Part shown: piece after piece, positions 55,047 to 64,000 of the stretch
Position numbering within the stretch: the first letter of the stretch is position 1
How the letters are laid out: each line of letters starts with the position of its first letter
Source of the DNA: Aquincola agrisoli
Lineage (GTDB): Bacteria > Pseudomonadota > Gammaproteobacteria > Burkholderiales > Burkholderiaceae_C
Direction of reading: 5' to 3'
Assembly (NCBI RefSeq): GCF_036621135.1
Contig: NZ_JAZIBG010000019.1
Location: 186,001 to 250,000, forward strand
DNA length: 64,000 bases
Notes under the pieces: generated by a model
What the model was told of the DNA's origin: nothing
Seen by the model: the letters and a program-made list of their open reading frames with translations, nothing else
Database searches by the model: none
Position numbers and translations under genes: made by a program

Positions 55047-57572
55047 TCAGGCGATGGCCGCCGCGGGCTCGTTCGACGTCGCCTGCCACAGCAGCCGGGC
55101 GTCGAGCAGCGTGAGCATCTGCAGGCCCGTGCCGCGCACCAGGCGCTCGGGGCCGCCGGGCAGCGCCTGCACCGCGTCGGCCGGCACCTCGAAGACGGGG
55201 CCGAGGGCGTGCACCCTCAGGGCCAGCCGATGATGGCGTGCGGCCTGCACGACCACGAGCGGGGCGTCCGCCGGCGCCGGCGCCGCGCTGCCCCGTAGCA
55301 GCGCCAGATCGAGCACGGGCAGCCACTCGTCCTCGAAAGCAAGCAGGCCCGGCAGGTGCCGCGGCGTGCTGGGCAGCGGTGTGAACCGCGCCGTGTCGGG
55401 CGCCTGGATCACCTGGTCGGCCGGCAGGCCCAGCCAGGTGTCGTCGATGCGGAAGCCGGCCACCTGCAGTGCCTGCGCGCCGCGCGCGTGCGAGGCCGAA
55501 GGGGCGTGCGTGAAGACCTCCAGCGCCGGTGCCGCCTGCGGCAGCCGATCGCCCAGGCGCGTCAGCACCAGCGCGCCCACGTCGTCCTGCGGCGCGCGCG
55601 GCGCGACGGGGTATTCGCGGTAGCCGCCGGCCATCGCGTAGCCGGCGGCATGGGCGACGCCGTCGAGGTCGATCACCGCGCTGCCTGCCTCGCCCCGTTC
55701 CAGTGAGGCCCAGCCCGGCGGCAGCGGCGCACTGCTGCCCACGGCGAACCGCTCGTCGCTGCTGGCGACCACGGTGCCGCTGCGGCTCACCAGCAGTGCG
55801 CAACTGGCGGCGCCGTGGGGCAGCGCGTCGGCCAGCATCGCGGCGAACTGCGGTGCGCCGTCGAACACGATCGCGATGCCGCCGAGGGCCCGGCCGCCGT
55901 CGTCGCGCACGCAGGCGCCGTACACATAGGTGGGCCGTCCGCCGTAGAGCGTGCTCGGCAGGTGCCGCGATACCGCGTGGCTCTGGCTGTCGCGGGCGGC
56001 CAGGGTGTCGGCCACCCAGGGCTCGTCCAGCACGCGGCCCTGCCAGTGCGCAGCGGCCGGGTCGGACACGGCCACCACGCAGCCGGCCGCGTCGAACAGC
56101 ACCAGCAGCGAATACACCGTGTACAGCCCATTGATGTGGCGCAGCACCGCGGCGGCGCGCTGGATCGACCGGGTCTGCGGCGGCTCGGCGAGCGTTTCGC
56201 GCAGCACGCCGTCGAGCGCCCACCACCGGCAGTCGTTCGCACGCTCGTAGAGGTTGCGGTCCATGATGTCGATGGCCAGCCGGGCGTGGTGGCGCGCCTG
56301 GTCGAACACCGCGGCCAGCGTCGCGCGGTACAGGTTGCCGATGGCCTGGTCGAACACGCCGCGCAGGCGCTCGCCGGTCTGGCCCACCTCGTTCAGCAGC
56401 GTGTCGGCGAAGGCTGCGTCGACCGTCGCCGTTGCGCGCTGCCGGCGCAGCCTGCCGTTCCAGAGCAGGCGCGACAGGTCCTGCTCGATGCGCCGGGCCT
56501 GCGGGGCGATCGCCAGCAGCCCCGCATCGAACAGGCCCCGCGTGTCGAGCCGCGTGGCCAGGCTGGCGATGCCGTCGTTCGCGTCGTCGGCCTGCAATGC
56601 TTCGAACGCCTGGTCGATGGGCGCCAGCGCGAGCGCCGACCAGCCGGGGCCGTGGTAGCCCTCGTAGCCGGTCGCGTTCGCCGCGACGGCGAGGTAGTCG
56701 CGCCCGGCGAAGCGCAGGCGGGCTGCGCCGGCGGGCCGCAGCGGCGCGCCCGCGGGCAGTTGCCAGGGGTCCGAACTGGCCACGACCCGGCCGGCGGCGT
56801 CGACCAGCACCAGCACGTCGGCGTCGTCGCCGGCGAGCAGTTGCCGGAAGACGCGGTGCATCTCGTCGTCGAGGCGGAACGACAGGCACAGCACGCCGGC
56901 CACGCCGCCCGCCGGGCCGCGCACGGCGCTGGCGTAGAGCAACCCGCACCGGCCGCCCAGCAGGGGCGTCGGCCCGTGGTGCTCGACGTAGCCGCCCTGG
57001 CGCAGTGCGCGGGTGAACCACGGTGCGTCGGCGATGCCCGGCAGGTCGGTGTCGACCGTGCGGTCCAGCCTCGCCAGCACGCGGCCCGACGGCGACAGCA
57101 CGACGATGTCGTCGTATACCGAGTACTTCGCGACGTAGGCGCGGAAGCGCGCCTCGATCGCGCTGCGGTCTGCGTCGGGCACCGGCGCGTCGCCTGCGTG
57201 GAAGCGCTGCGCGTGTGCGCACAGCGCGCTGTCGGTCGACAGGAAGCCGACGTCGGCCGTGCGCTCGAAGAGGTTGCGCACCAGGATGTCGATCGCCACC
57301 TGTGCACGCCCTTGCAGGCGGTGGCGCAGGTTGGCCAGGGTGCGGCTGGCCAGCGCATCGAGCAAGGTGGCCCCGAGCGACGCGAACGCGCGGCGCGTGT
57401 CGCCGATGTCGGGCACGGTACCGCTCATCTGGCCCAGCAGCGCGAGGCTGTCCCACACGTCCTGCAGGCGCTGCAGGTTCTCACGGTGCTCCTCGACCGT
57501 GGGCATGCGCGCCACGAATGCGGCGACGTCCGGGGAGAACGGAACGCCCCGGTGGAGGATCTTCTTGGACAT
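55047..57572 (-). CDS. Soluble protein with two Cache-like sensor regions and a C-terminal CheW domain
   Basis: 841 aa with no hydrophobic segment long enough for a TM helix and no signal peptide. Two repeated modules occur: AIDILVRNLFERTADVGFLS (about residues 94-113) and AIDIMDRNLYERANDCRWWA (about 440-459), each followed by a Cache-like domain (VVLSPSGRVLARLDRTVDTD; VLFDAAGCVVAVSDP, with YGGRPTYVYGACVRDDGGRA). The last 150 residues look like CheW (FRIDDTWLGLPADQVIQAPD; FEDEWLPVLDLALLRG). It probably couples a cytoplasmic signal to a CheA array. Start ATG 57572; one six codons earlier is possible. Confidence 0.82.
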   Translation of the reverse strand: MSKKILHRGVPFSPDVAAFVARMPTVEEHRENLQRLQDVWDSLALLGQMSGTVPDIGDTRRAFASLGATLLDALASRTLANLRHRLQGRAQVAIDILVRNLFERTADVGFLSTDSALCAHAQRFHAGDAPVPDADRSAIEARFRAYVAKYSVYDDIVVLSPSGRVLARLDRTVDTDLPGIADAPWFTRALRQGGYVEHHGPTPLLGGRCGLLYASAVRGPAGGVAGVLCLSFRLDDEMHRVFRQLLAGDDADVLVLVDAAGRVVASSDPWQLPAGAPLRPAGAARLRFAGRDYLAVAANATGYEGYHGPGWSALALAPIDQAFEALQADDANDGIASLATRLDTRGLFDAGLLAIAPQARRIEQDLSRLLWNGRLRRQRATATVDAAFADTLLNEVGQTGERLRGVFDQAIGNLYRATLAAVFDQARHHARLAIDIMDRNLYERANDCRWWALDGVLRETLAEPPQTRSIQRAAAVLRHINGLYTVYSLLVLFDAAGCVVAVSDPAAAHWQGRVLDEPWVADTLAARDSQSHAVSRHLPSTLYGGRPTYVYGACVRDDGGRALGGIAIVFDGAPQFAAMLADALPHGAASCALLVSRSGTVVASSDERFAVGSSAPLPPGWASLERGEAGSAVIDLDGVAHAAGYAMAGGYREYPVAPRAPQDDVGALVLTRLGDRLPQAAPALEVFTHAPSASHARGAQALQVAGFRIDDTWLGLPADQVIQAPDTARFTPLPSTPRHLPGLLAFEDEWLPVLDLALLRGSAAPAPADAPLVVVQAARHHRLALRVHALGPVFEVPADAVQALPGGPERLVRGTGLQMLTLLDARLLWQATSNEPAAAIA

Positions 57573-57662
57573 GGCAACGGCCCCCAACATCGGCCGGCGG
57601 GTACTGCGATTACGTGGCAGGCTACGCGCCGCCATGCGGGCCGATCTGCGGAAAAGCGGCGC

Positions 57663-57688
57663 AAAAAGGGGCCGGCCGTGCCGCCGGC
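57663..57688 (-). terminator. Rho-independent terminator of the cyd operon
   Basis: On the minus strand GCCGGC-GGCACG-GCCGGC forms a 6-bp GC stem, followed by CCC and a run of five T. It begins just after the cydX stop. Confidence 0.75.
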
Positions 57689-57692
57689 GGCG

Positions 57693-57815
57693 TCAGTCGT
57701 GCGATGCCGAGCCGCGCCGTGCCTCGTCGTCCTCCATCAGTTCGTACCACATCGCATTGAGCACCGCGAAGGTGGCGGCCAGCGGCAGGCCGAGCAGCCA
57801 GGCGAAGTACCACAT
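57693..57815 (-). CDS. cydX: Cytochrome bd oxidase small subunit CydX
   Basis: 40 aa: one TM helix (YFAWLLGLPLAATFAVLNAM) with the WYFAWLLG start and a charged tail (ELMEDDEARR), the classical CydX/YbgT pattern. AAAGGA precedes the ATG. It stabilises the haem site of CydAB in the inner membrane. It is last in cydDCABX, 26 nt after cydB, and is followed by a terminator. Confidence 0.92.
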   Translation of the reverse strand: MWYFAWLLGLPLAATFAVLNAMWYELMEDDEARRGSASHD

Positions 57816-57841
57816 GGTCGGGTTCCTTTCTTCTTGCCCGT

Positions 57842-58996
57842 TCAGTAGGCGTGGGTGTGCGGGTCGTCCAGCGAGGCTTCGTCGACCTTGCCCCACAACA
57901 CGTGGTAGACCCAGCTCGTGTAGGCCACGATCAGCGGGATGAACACCGCGGTGACGACCAGCATGATGAAGAGCGTGAGGTGGCTCGAGGACGAATCCCA
58001 CACGGTGAGGCTCGCGCGCGGGTCGGCCGACGACGGCAGCAGGAACGGGAACATCGACACGCCGACGCTCAGGATGATCCCCGTCACGCCGAGCGCGCTC
58101 GACAGCAGCGCGAAAATCTCGCGCCGCGCGCGCAGGCCGATGAAGGCCATGGCCGCGCCCACCAAGCCCAGTGCCGGGGCGGCCCACAGCGCGGGGTGCG
58201 CGCGGTAGTTGTCGAACCAGGCGCCCGCGGCCGCCACCGCCACCTTGCGCAGCGGGTTGGAGGGGCCGAGCGTGTCGACCTCGCTGGTGATGCGGTAGCC
58301 GGCTACCCCCTGCGCCAGCCACAGGCCGCCCAGCGCGAAGAGCACGAGGGTCGCCACCGCGGCGATGCCGCCGTAGCGACGCGCCCGGTCGGCCACGGGG
58401 CCGGAGGTCTTGAGCTGCAGCCAGGCCGCGCCGTGCATCACCAGCATCGCCACCGAAACGCCGCCGCACAGCAGCGCGAACGGGTTCAGCAGCCCGAAGA
58501 ACGTGCCCTCGTAGGTGATGCGCAGTTCGTCGCTCAGCCGGAACGGCACGCCCTGCAGCACGTTGCCGATCGCGACGCCGAAGATCAGCGCGGGCACGAA
58601 GCCGCCGATGAAGAGCGCCGCGTCCCAGCCCCGGCGCCATGCGGCGCTGTCGCGCTTGCTGCGGAACTTGAAGCCCACCGGCCGCAGGATCAACGCCGCG
58701 AGGATCGCGAACATCGCCAGGTAGAAGCCCGAGAACGACACCGCGTACAGCGGCGGCCAGGCCGCGAACACGGCACCGCCGCCGAGGATCAGCCACACCT
58801 GGTTGCCTTCCCATACCGGGCCGATGCTGTTGATGATCACGCGGCGCTCCTTGTCGGTGCGCCCCGCGAAGGGCAGCAGCATGCCGGTGCCGAGGTCGAA
58901 GCCGTCCATCACCGCGAAGCCGATCAGCAGCACGCCGATCAGTGCCCACCAGATGAAGCGCAGCGTGTCGTATTGGAGGTATTCGTGCAGGATCAT
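57842..58996 (-). CDS. cydB: Cytochrome d ubiquinol oxidase subunit II
   Basis: 384 aa, eight to nine TM segments. CydB motifs include IWWALIGVLLIGFAVMDGFD near the N-terminus, GPVWEGNQVWLILGGGAVFA (about residues 59-78) and YGGIAAVATLVLFAL. It overlaps the cydA stop by 4 nt. With CydA it forms the high-affinity bd quinol oxidase used at low oxygen. The ATG at 58996 begins the conserved sequence. Confidence 0.96.
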   Translation of the reverse strand: MILHEYLQYDTLRFIWWALIGVLLIGFAVMDGFDLGTGMLLPFAGRTDKERRVIINSIGPVWEGNQVWLILGGGAVFAAWPPLYAVSFSGFYLAMFAILAALILRPVGFKFRSKRDSAAWRRGWDAALFIGGFVPALIFGVAIGNVLQGVPFRLSDELRITYEGTFFGLLNPFALLCGGVSVAMLVMHGAAWLQLKTSGPVADRARRYGGIAAVATLVLFALGGLWLAQGVAGYRITSEVDTLGPSNPLRKVAVAAAGAWFDNYRAHPALWAAPALGLVGAAMAFIGLRARREIFALLSSALGVTGIILSVGVSMFPFLLPSSADPRASLTVWDSSSSHLTLFIMLVVTAVFIPLIVAYTSWVYHVLWGKVDEASLDDPHTHAY

Positions 58997-60594
58997 GCGG
59001 TGTGCTCCACGGCTTGCGGGGGTTGCGGGCCGACCAGCGGCGACAGCAGCGCGGCGCCTTCGCCGCGATCGGGGTGGGGGCCCTGGCGGATGGCCTTGAG
59101 CATCAGCTTCATCTCGATCACCAGCAGCACGGTGTAGATGAGCACGAAGCCCACGAGGGTGGACAGCACCGTCGCCACGCCCAGGTCGGAGACGGCGGCC
59201 GCGGTGGGCAGCACGCCCTCGATGATCCAGGGCTGGCGTCCGAACTCGGCCACGATCCAGCCGGCCTCCGCCGCGATCCACGGCAGCGGGATCGCGAGCA
59301 CCGCCAGCTTCAGCAGCCATCGGTGGCGGTCGAGCCGCCGGCGGGCCGAGAGCACGAAGAACGTGGCGGTCAGCACGATGAAGAACATGCCCAGTCCGAC
59401 CATGACGCGGAACGACCAGAAGAGCGGCCAGACCTGCGGCACGGTGTCCCAGGCGGCCTTGTCGATCATCTCGGGCGTGGCCTGGCGAGGGTCGTCGATG
59501 TAGCGCTTGAGCAGCAGCGCGTAGCCCAGCTCGAGTCCGTGCTCCTCGAAGGTCTTGCGCACGTCGGGCGGGATGGCCGAATCGCGGCCGGCCGCACGCA
59601 CGGTTTGCAGCGCGTCGTAGGCCAGCACGCCGTTGTGGATGCGCTCCTTCGCACGTTCCACCAGTTCGTGGATGCCGGGGATCTCGGTGGTGAGCGACCG
59701 GGTGCCGATCAGGCCCATCACGATCGGGATGTGGATCGCGAAGTGCGTCTCGCGCGCGGCCTGGTCGGGGAAGCCGAAGGCGGTGAAGGCGGCCGGCGCG
59801 GGCTCGGTGTGCCACATCGCCTCGATCGCGGCGAGCTTCATCTTCTGGTGCTCGGTGCTGAGGTAGCCGGATTCGTCGCCCAGCACCACGACCGACAGCG
59901 AGGCGGCCAGGCCGAAAGAGGCGGCGATCGTCATCGAGCGCTTGGCGAGCTGCAGGTGCCGGCCCTTGAGCACGTACCACGCCGACACGCCGAGCACGAA
60001 GATCGCCGCCACCACGTAGGCCGCCGACACCGTGTGCACGAACTTGGCCTGCGCCACCGGGTTGGTGAGCACCGCGAAGAAGTCGGTGACCTCCATGCGC
60101 ATGGTCTGCGGGTTGAACTGCGCGCCAACCGGGTTCTGCATCCAGCCGTTGGCGATCAGGATCCACAGCGCCGAGAAGTTGGAGCCGATGGCCACCGCCC
60201 AGGTGGCGATCAGGTGGCCGACCTTCGAGAGCTTGTCCCAGCCGAAGAAGAAGAGGCCGACGAAGGTGGCCTCGAGGAAGAAGGCCATCAGCCCCTCGAT
60301 GGCCAGCGGCGCGCCGAACACGTCGCCGACGTAGTGGCTGTAGTAGCTCCAGTTCATGCCGAACTGGAACTCCATCACGAGGCCGGTGGCCACGCCCATC
60401 ACGAAGTTGATGCCGAAGAGCGTGCCCCAGAACTTGACCATCTGCCGCCATACCGGGCGGTCGGTCATCACGTACACCGTCTCCATGATCGCGAGGATGA
60501 CCGCCAGGCCGATCGTCAGCGGCACGAAGAGGAAGTGGTACAGCGCCGTGATCGCGAACTGCAAACGCGAGAGCGCAACGATGTCGAGGTCCAT
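58993..60594 (-). CDS. cydA: Cytochrome d ubiquinol oxidase subunit I
   Basis: 533 aa. The first haem-ligand histidine is at 20 (LQFAITALYHFLFVPLTIGL). The conserved glutamates are in EGLMAFFLEATFVGLFFFGW, and the GRQPW quinol-site motif occurs in VAEFGRQPWIIEGVLPTA. Its length and the long segment after TM5 fit a long Q-loop bd-I type. It oxidises ubiquinol and reduces O2 without proton pumping. It is 27 nt downstream of cydC. Confidence 0.97.
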   Translation of the reverse strand: MDLDIVALSRLQFAITALYHFLFVPLTIGLAVILAIMETVYVMTDRPVWRQMVKFWGTLFGINFVMGVATGLVMEFQFGMNWSYYSHYVGDVFGAPLAIEGLMAFFLEATFVGLFFFGWDKLSKVGHLIATWAVAIGSNFSALWILIANGWMQNPVGAQFNPQTMRMEVTDFFAVLTNPVAQAKFVHTVSAAYVVAAIFVLGVSAWYVLKGRHLQLAKRSMTIAASFGLAASLSVVVLGDESGYLSTEHQKMKLAAIEAMWHTEPAPAAFTAFGFPDQAARETHFAIHIPIVMGLIGTRSLTTEIPGIHELVERAKERIHNGVLAYDALQTVRAAGRDSAIPPDVRKTFEEHGLELGYALLLKRYIDDPRQATPEMIDKAAWDTVPQVWPLFWSFRVMVGLGMFFIVLTATFFVLSARRRLDRHRWLLKLAVLAIPLPWIAAEAGWIVAEFGRQPWIIEGVLPTAAAVSDLGVATVLSTLVGFVLIYTVLLVIEMKLMLKAIRQGPHPDRGEGAALLSPLVGPQPPQAVEHTA

Positions 60595-60621
60595 GGTGGA
60601 GTGCCTTCCGTGGGGTCGGTG

Positions 60622-62346
60622 TCAGTCGGGCCGGAGGGTGGCGAGGGTCGTGTCGAAAAGGGGGTCGCCGCGGCGCAGGTCGGCGGCAATGCGGCCGTTG
60701 CGCATCACGAGCAGGCGATCGGCCAGCGCGGCTTCACGCTGCAGGTGCGTGGCCATCAGCCAGGCCGGGCCAGCCGATGCGCCGGCGCGGGCCGCAAGGC
60801 GCTGCAGCACGTCGTGCGCGGTCGCGGCGTCCAGGCCTTCGGTGGGTTCGTCGAGCAGCCACAGCGGCACGCGCCGCAGCAGCAGGCGCGCCAGCGCCAG
60901 CCTGCGCTGCTGGCCGCCCGACAGGCCCAGGCCGCCCTCGCCGAGCGGCGTGTCCAGGCCCTGCGGCAGCGCGGCGACCACCTCTGCCAGTCCCGCGGCC
61001 TGCAGGGCCTGCAGCAGGCGGGGGTCGTCGGCGGCGGGGTCGGCGAGGCGGAGGTTGTCGCGCAGGCTGTCCTGGAAGAGCTCGGTGCGCTGCGTCAGCA
61101 GCGTGTGGGGCAGCGCCTGCAGGCGGCCGCGGCGCGGTGCCAGTTCGCCGGCGATGGCGGCCAGCAGGGTCGACTTGCCGCTGCCGCTGGGGCCGACGAG
61201 CGCCACGCGTTCGCCCCGCGCGATCGACAGCGACACGTCGTGCACCGCGGCGGCCGGGGCGTCGGCATGGGCGACGGTGACCGACTGCAGGCGCAGCGCG
61301 CCATCCCCGGCCGGTGCCGTGTGCGCGGCCTCGGGTGCGGCGTCCGGCCGCAGGCGTGGCGCCAGCCGGCGCGCGGCCAGGGCGCAGCGGCCGAGCTCGA
61401 CGGCGCCGCGGCGCAGCGCGGCAAAGGGCTCCATCGCCCCCAGCACCATCAGCACCGCCAGGGCGGCGAGTGGCACGCCGATGCGGCCCGCCTCGACGAG
61501 CGCTGCCGCCGCGAGCAGGGTGCCGGCCAGCAGCAGCGTGCCGGTGGCGCCGAGGGCCATGCCGGCGCGCACGTCGAGCCGGTGGAGTGCATCGTCGGCC
61601 TGCGCGAGCCGCCGGTCGGCATCGGCCACGGACCGGCACTGCGCCGCCAGCCGGCCCGCCATCGCCAGCGTGGCCTGGCCGGCCACCAGGTCGACCGTGC
61701 GGGCGCGCAGGGCCTCGACCGCATGCGCGCGCCGCCGAGCCGGCCGGTCCGCCCGGCGGGCGGCGGCCAGCGGCACGCCCAGGCCGGCACCGGCCAGCAC
61801 GCCGCCGAGTGCCAGCCCCAGCAGCGGATGCAGCCACAGCCCCACGCACAGGCCGACGACGAGCGCTGCGGCGATGCCGGCCACCGCGGGCACCAGCACG
61901 CGCAGGTACAGCGTGTCGAGCGCGTCGATGTCGGCCGTCAGGCGGAACAGCAGGCGCGCCGGCCGCGCCAGCAGGCTGCGCGCGGCCGCCGGCTTCGCCC
62001 AGCCGAGGAACAGCCTTTCCCTCAGGGCGGCCAGCACGGCCAGCGTCGCGTCGTGGGTGACCAGCCGCTCGCCGTAGCGCGAGGCGGTGCGGCCGAGCGC
62101 GAACAGCCGCACCCCGGCCCCGGGAGCGAACAGGTCGAATGCCCAGGCGGTGGCGAGCGACAGCCCCGCCAAGCCCGTGGCGGTGATGAACCAGCCGGAG
62201 AGCCCCAGCAGCCCGATGCCGGCCGTGACCGTCAGCGCGGCCAGGGCCGCGCCCCCGATCAGCATGCGCCGGCGTTCGGAGAAGAAGAGCCGCAGCACGG
62301 CGCGCAGCGCGGCGTGGCGGCCCCGGCGTGCGCGTGCGCCCGTCAT
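60622..62346 (-). CDS. cydC: Thiol-reductant ABC exporter subunit CydC
   Basis: 574 aa ABC half-transporter with an N-terminal six-TM domain (GLLGLSGWFITATGLAGLSL) and an ATPase domain (Walker A GPSGSGKSTLLAAIAGEL, signature LSGGQQRRLALARLL, Walker B LWLLDEPTEGLDA). CydDC exports cysteine and glutathione to the periplasm and is needed for assembly of cytochrome bd. It overlaps the cydD stop by 4 nt. Confidence 0.95.
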   Translation of the reverse strand: MTGARARRGRHAALRAVLRLFFSERRRMLIGGAALAALTVTAGIGLLGLSGWFITATGLAGLSLATAWAFDLFAPGAGVRLFALGRTASRYGERLVTHDATLAVLAALRERLFLGWAKPAAARSLLARPARLLFRLTADIDALDTLYLRVLVPAVAGIAAALVVGLCVGLWLHPLLGLALGGVLAGAGLGVPLAAARRADRPARRRAHAVEALRARTVDLVAGQATLAMAGRLAAQCRSVADADRRLAQADDALHRLDVRAGMALGATGTLLLAGTLLAAAALVEAGRIGVPLAALAVLMVLGAMEPFAALRRGAVELGRCALAARRLAPRLRPDAAPEAAHTAPAGDGALRLQSVTVAHADAPAAAVHDVSLSIARGERVALVGPSGSGKSTLLAAIAGELAPRRGRLQALPHTLLTQRTELFQDSLRDNLRLADPAADDPRLLQALQAAGLAEVVAALPQGLDTPLGEGGLGLSGGQQRRLALARLLLRRVPLWLLDEPTEGLDAATAHDVLQRLAARAGASAGPAWLMATHLQREAALADRLLVMRNGRIAADLRRGDPLFDTTLATLRPD

Positions 62347-64000
62347 GCCGTGCTCCCCTCGACGGACGTGTCGTGCAGTGGGACGGCGCGGTCGAGCCGC
62401 GCGGCGAGCACCGGGTCGTGCGTGGCGACGATCAGCGTCCGCCCCTGGGCCAGCATCAACAGCCGCTCGGTCACCTCGTCGGCCGTGGCGCGGTCGAGGT
62501 GCGCGGTGGGTTCGTCGACCAGCAGCAGGTCGGCTGCCGGATCGGCCGCGGCGCGGGCGATGGCCAGGCGCAGCGCCTCGCCGCCCGAGAGGCCGACGCC
62601 GCCTTCGCCCAGCGGCGTGGCGGCGTGGGCCTGCGCAACGTGGCGCAGCGCGGCGATGTCGAGCGCCTGGGCGACGCGGGCGGCGCCGATGCCCGGGCGG
62701 CCGAGCGCGATGTTGGCTTGGACCGTACCGGCGAAGAGGTGCGTCGCCTGGCCGATCCAGGCGATCCGGCGGCGCAGCGCTGCGGCGTCGGCGGACGTCA
62801 GCGCCTGTCCGCCGATGGCGATGCTGCCGGCGTCGGCCGGCACGAGGCCGGCGATCAGCGCCAGCAGCGTCGACTTGCCGCTGCCGCTCGGCCCGACCAG
62901 CGCCAAGTGCTCGCCGGGCGCCACGTGCAGGTCGAAGCCGCGCAGCACGTCAGTGGCCGCGCGGGCGTGTCGGAAGCGCAGGCCGTGCACCTCGACGGCC
63001 GGCGGGCGCGGGTGGTGCACCGGCAGCGCATCGGCCGCAGGCGATCCTGCGCCGCCGGGCAGCGGCACGCCGTCGTCCGCCAGCGCGGCCAGCGAGGCCA
63101 GCGCCGCCTGCCCGGCGGCGCGGTCGTGCCATGCCGCCGACAGGTCGCGCAGCGGCTCGAAGAACGCCGGCGCCAGCAGCAGGACAAAGAGCCCCTGGCC
63201 GAGCGACAGCCGCCCGCCCCAGGTGCCGGTGTCGAACTGACCCAGCAGGTGCAGCCCCGTGTACACCGCCACGGTCGCCACGCCGAGGGCGGCGAACAGC
63301 TCCAGCACCGCCGACGACAGGAACGCGATGCGCAGCACCGCCATCACGCGCTGGCGCAGCTGGTCGGCCGAGGCGCGCAGGCGCCGGGCCGTGGCTTCCA
63401 CCGCACCCATCGCGCGCACGGTGGCCAGCCCGCGCAGGCGGTCGAGCAGGAAGGCGTTCATGCCGCCCAGCTCGACCAGGTGCGCCCGGCTGGCGGATTC
63501 GGCACGCCAGCCGATCAGGGCCATGAACAGCGGAATCAGCGGCGCCGCCAGCAGCAGCGCGAGCGCGGCCAGCCACGACAGCGGCGCCACGGCGGCCAGG
63601 ATCGCCGGCATCACCACCATCACGCGCAGCCGCGCCGGCTCGAAGCGCGAGAGGAAGGGCACCAGGCTTTCCGCCTGTTCGGCCAGCACGCTCGCGGCCA
63701 GCCCCGAGGCCGGGCGGGCGGCATCGAGCGGCGAGCGCTGCGCGAGCGCCGCGGTGGCGCGATCGCGCAGCGCCGTCAGGTGACGCCGCGCGGCCCGGAA
63801 GCTGCCCCGTGCGCCCGCTGCGTCGAGTGCGCTGCGCAGCAGGCCGAACAGCACGACGCCGCTGGCCGGCGCCCACGCCTGCGCGAGCCCGCCGCCGTCG
63901 GCCAGCCGCTGCAGCGCCCACGCGAGACAACCGGCCTGCGGCAGCCAGAGCAGCGCCGCGGCGGCCTGCAGCCAGGCCCCCGCGCGGGAGACAGGGGGCA
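62343..64000 (-). CDS. cydD: Thiol-reductant ABC exporter subunit CydD (5' end outside window)
   Basis: Partial: at least 551 residues, and the frame is still open at the right edge. The membrane domain includes WLQAAAALLWLPQAGCLAWA near the edge and FLLDRLRGLATVRAMGAVEA. The ATPase domain has Walker A GPSGSGKSTLLALIAGLVPA, signature LSGGEALRLAIARA and Walker B LLLVDEPTAHLDRA. A GTG at 63854 inside the gene is not the true start because homology-like sequence continues upstream. It is first in cydDCABX, so the operon promoter is off the window. Confidence 0.93.
   Translation of the reverse strand, partial: PPVSRAGAWLQAAAALLWLPQAGCLAWALQRLADGGGLAQAWAPASGVVLFGLLRSALDAAGARGSFRAARRHLTALRDRATAALAQRSPLDAARPASGLAASVLAEQAESLVPFLSRFEPARLRVMVVMPAILAAVAPLSWLAALALLLAAPLIPLFMALIGWRAESASRAHLVELGGMNAFLLDRLRGLATVRAMGAVEATARRLRASADQLRQRVMAVLRIAFLSSAVLELFAALGVATVAVYTGLHLLGQFDTGTWGGRLSLGQGLFVLLLAPAFFEPLRDLSAAWHDRAAGQAALASLAALADDGVPLPGGAGSPAADALPVHHPRPPAVEVHGLRFRHARAATDVLRGFDLHVAPGEHLALVGPSGSGKSTLLALIAGLVPADAGSIAIGGQALTSADAAALRRRIAWIGQATHLFAGTVQANIALGRPGIGAARVAQALDIAALRHVAQAHAATPLGEGGVGLSGGEALRLAIARAAADPAADLLLVDEPTAHLDRATADEVTERLLMLAQGRTLIVATHDPVLAARLDRAVPLHDTSVEGSTA

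Noticed and set aside
59002..63240. Long plus-strand open frame (1412 codons) opposite cydA, cydC and cydD
   Set aside because: It is antisense to well-motifed cyd genes and has Arg/Gln/His-rich composition, with no domain or ribosome binding site.

Overview
The window is about 70% G+C by eye and densely packed. It looks like the chromosome of a motile, Gram-negative betaproteobacterium of the order Burkholderiales, in the Rubrivivax/Leptothrix/Caldimonas/Comamonadaceae neighbourhood. The support is the flg hook genes, LPS genes (waaA, lpxO-like), a BktB-type thiolase, a Bug/TctC-type binding protein, a type I MurB and a cydDCABX oxidase operon. I see no insertion sequence, prophage, CRISPR array or rRNA. 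There is one tRNA, tRNA-Gly(CCC).

Layout: (1) 1-4000: flgA (partial) diverges from flgBCDEF, a flagellar rod/hook operon that stops after flgF. (2) 4001-10512: aspartic protease and yajQ, murB, a hybrid histidine kinase overlapping a periplasmic molybdopterin-fold protein, and a beta-ketothiolase. (3) 10531-13132: a perfect palindrome resembling a CusR/CopR box, a small exported protein, and a heavy-metal-type two-component pair. (4) 13226-17387: an orphan pyruvate dehydrogenase E1 gene, a MipA/OmpV outer-membrane protein and an unknown gene. (5) 17409-24130: a sulfolactate utilisation locus. Regulator suyR and sulfite exporter suyZ (YeiH family) diverge from suyA, suyB, slcC, comC and a TctC-type binding protein. 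The two dehydrogenases interconvert sulfolactate enantiomers through sulfopyruvate, SuyAB splits (R)-sulfolactate to pyruvate and sulfite, and the exporter would remove sulfite. (6) 24155-27110: a translationally coupled DNA alkylation repair operon (Ada/AlkA fusion, Ogt, EamA transporter). (7) 27220-38882: housekeeping and envelope genes (phosphomannomutase, waaA, tolC, pcm, uppP, trmB) with a two-subunit molybdenum hydroxylase, a TetR gene with its operator, a DUF1439 lipoprotein and a GST.

(8) 38961-43302: a sensory operon of two periplasmic binding proteins and a large hybrid kinase. (9) 43545-47752: a short SDR-like gene, then a LysR gene with an ABC-type binding protein, a nucleoside deaminase and an isopenicillin-N-synthase-like oxygenase. 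A strong dyad lies at the LysR/target boundary. (10) 47812-52347: tRNA-Gly with terminator, a degenerate GGDEF protein, an LpxO-like hydroxylase, succinate-semialdehyde dehydrogenase, and a vapBC toxin-antitoxin pair with its own operator. (11) 52376-64000: alaS, a soluble two-Cache/CheW protein, and cydDCABX (cydD running off the window) closed by a rho-independent terminator.

Genes are joined by 1-4 nt overlaps in many places, so most strings on one strand are probably operons. The most informative biology is the sulfolactate locus with its divergent regulatory region, several textbook-quality palindromic operators next to matching regulators, and three unusual signalling proteins (two-Cache/CheW, degenerate GGDEF, and kinases paired with separate periplasmic proteins).
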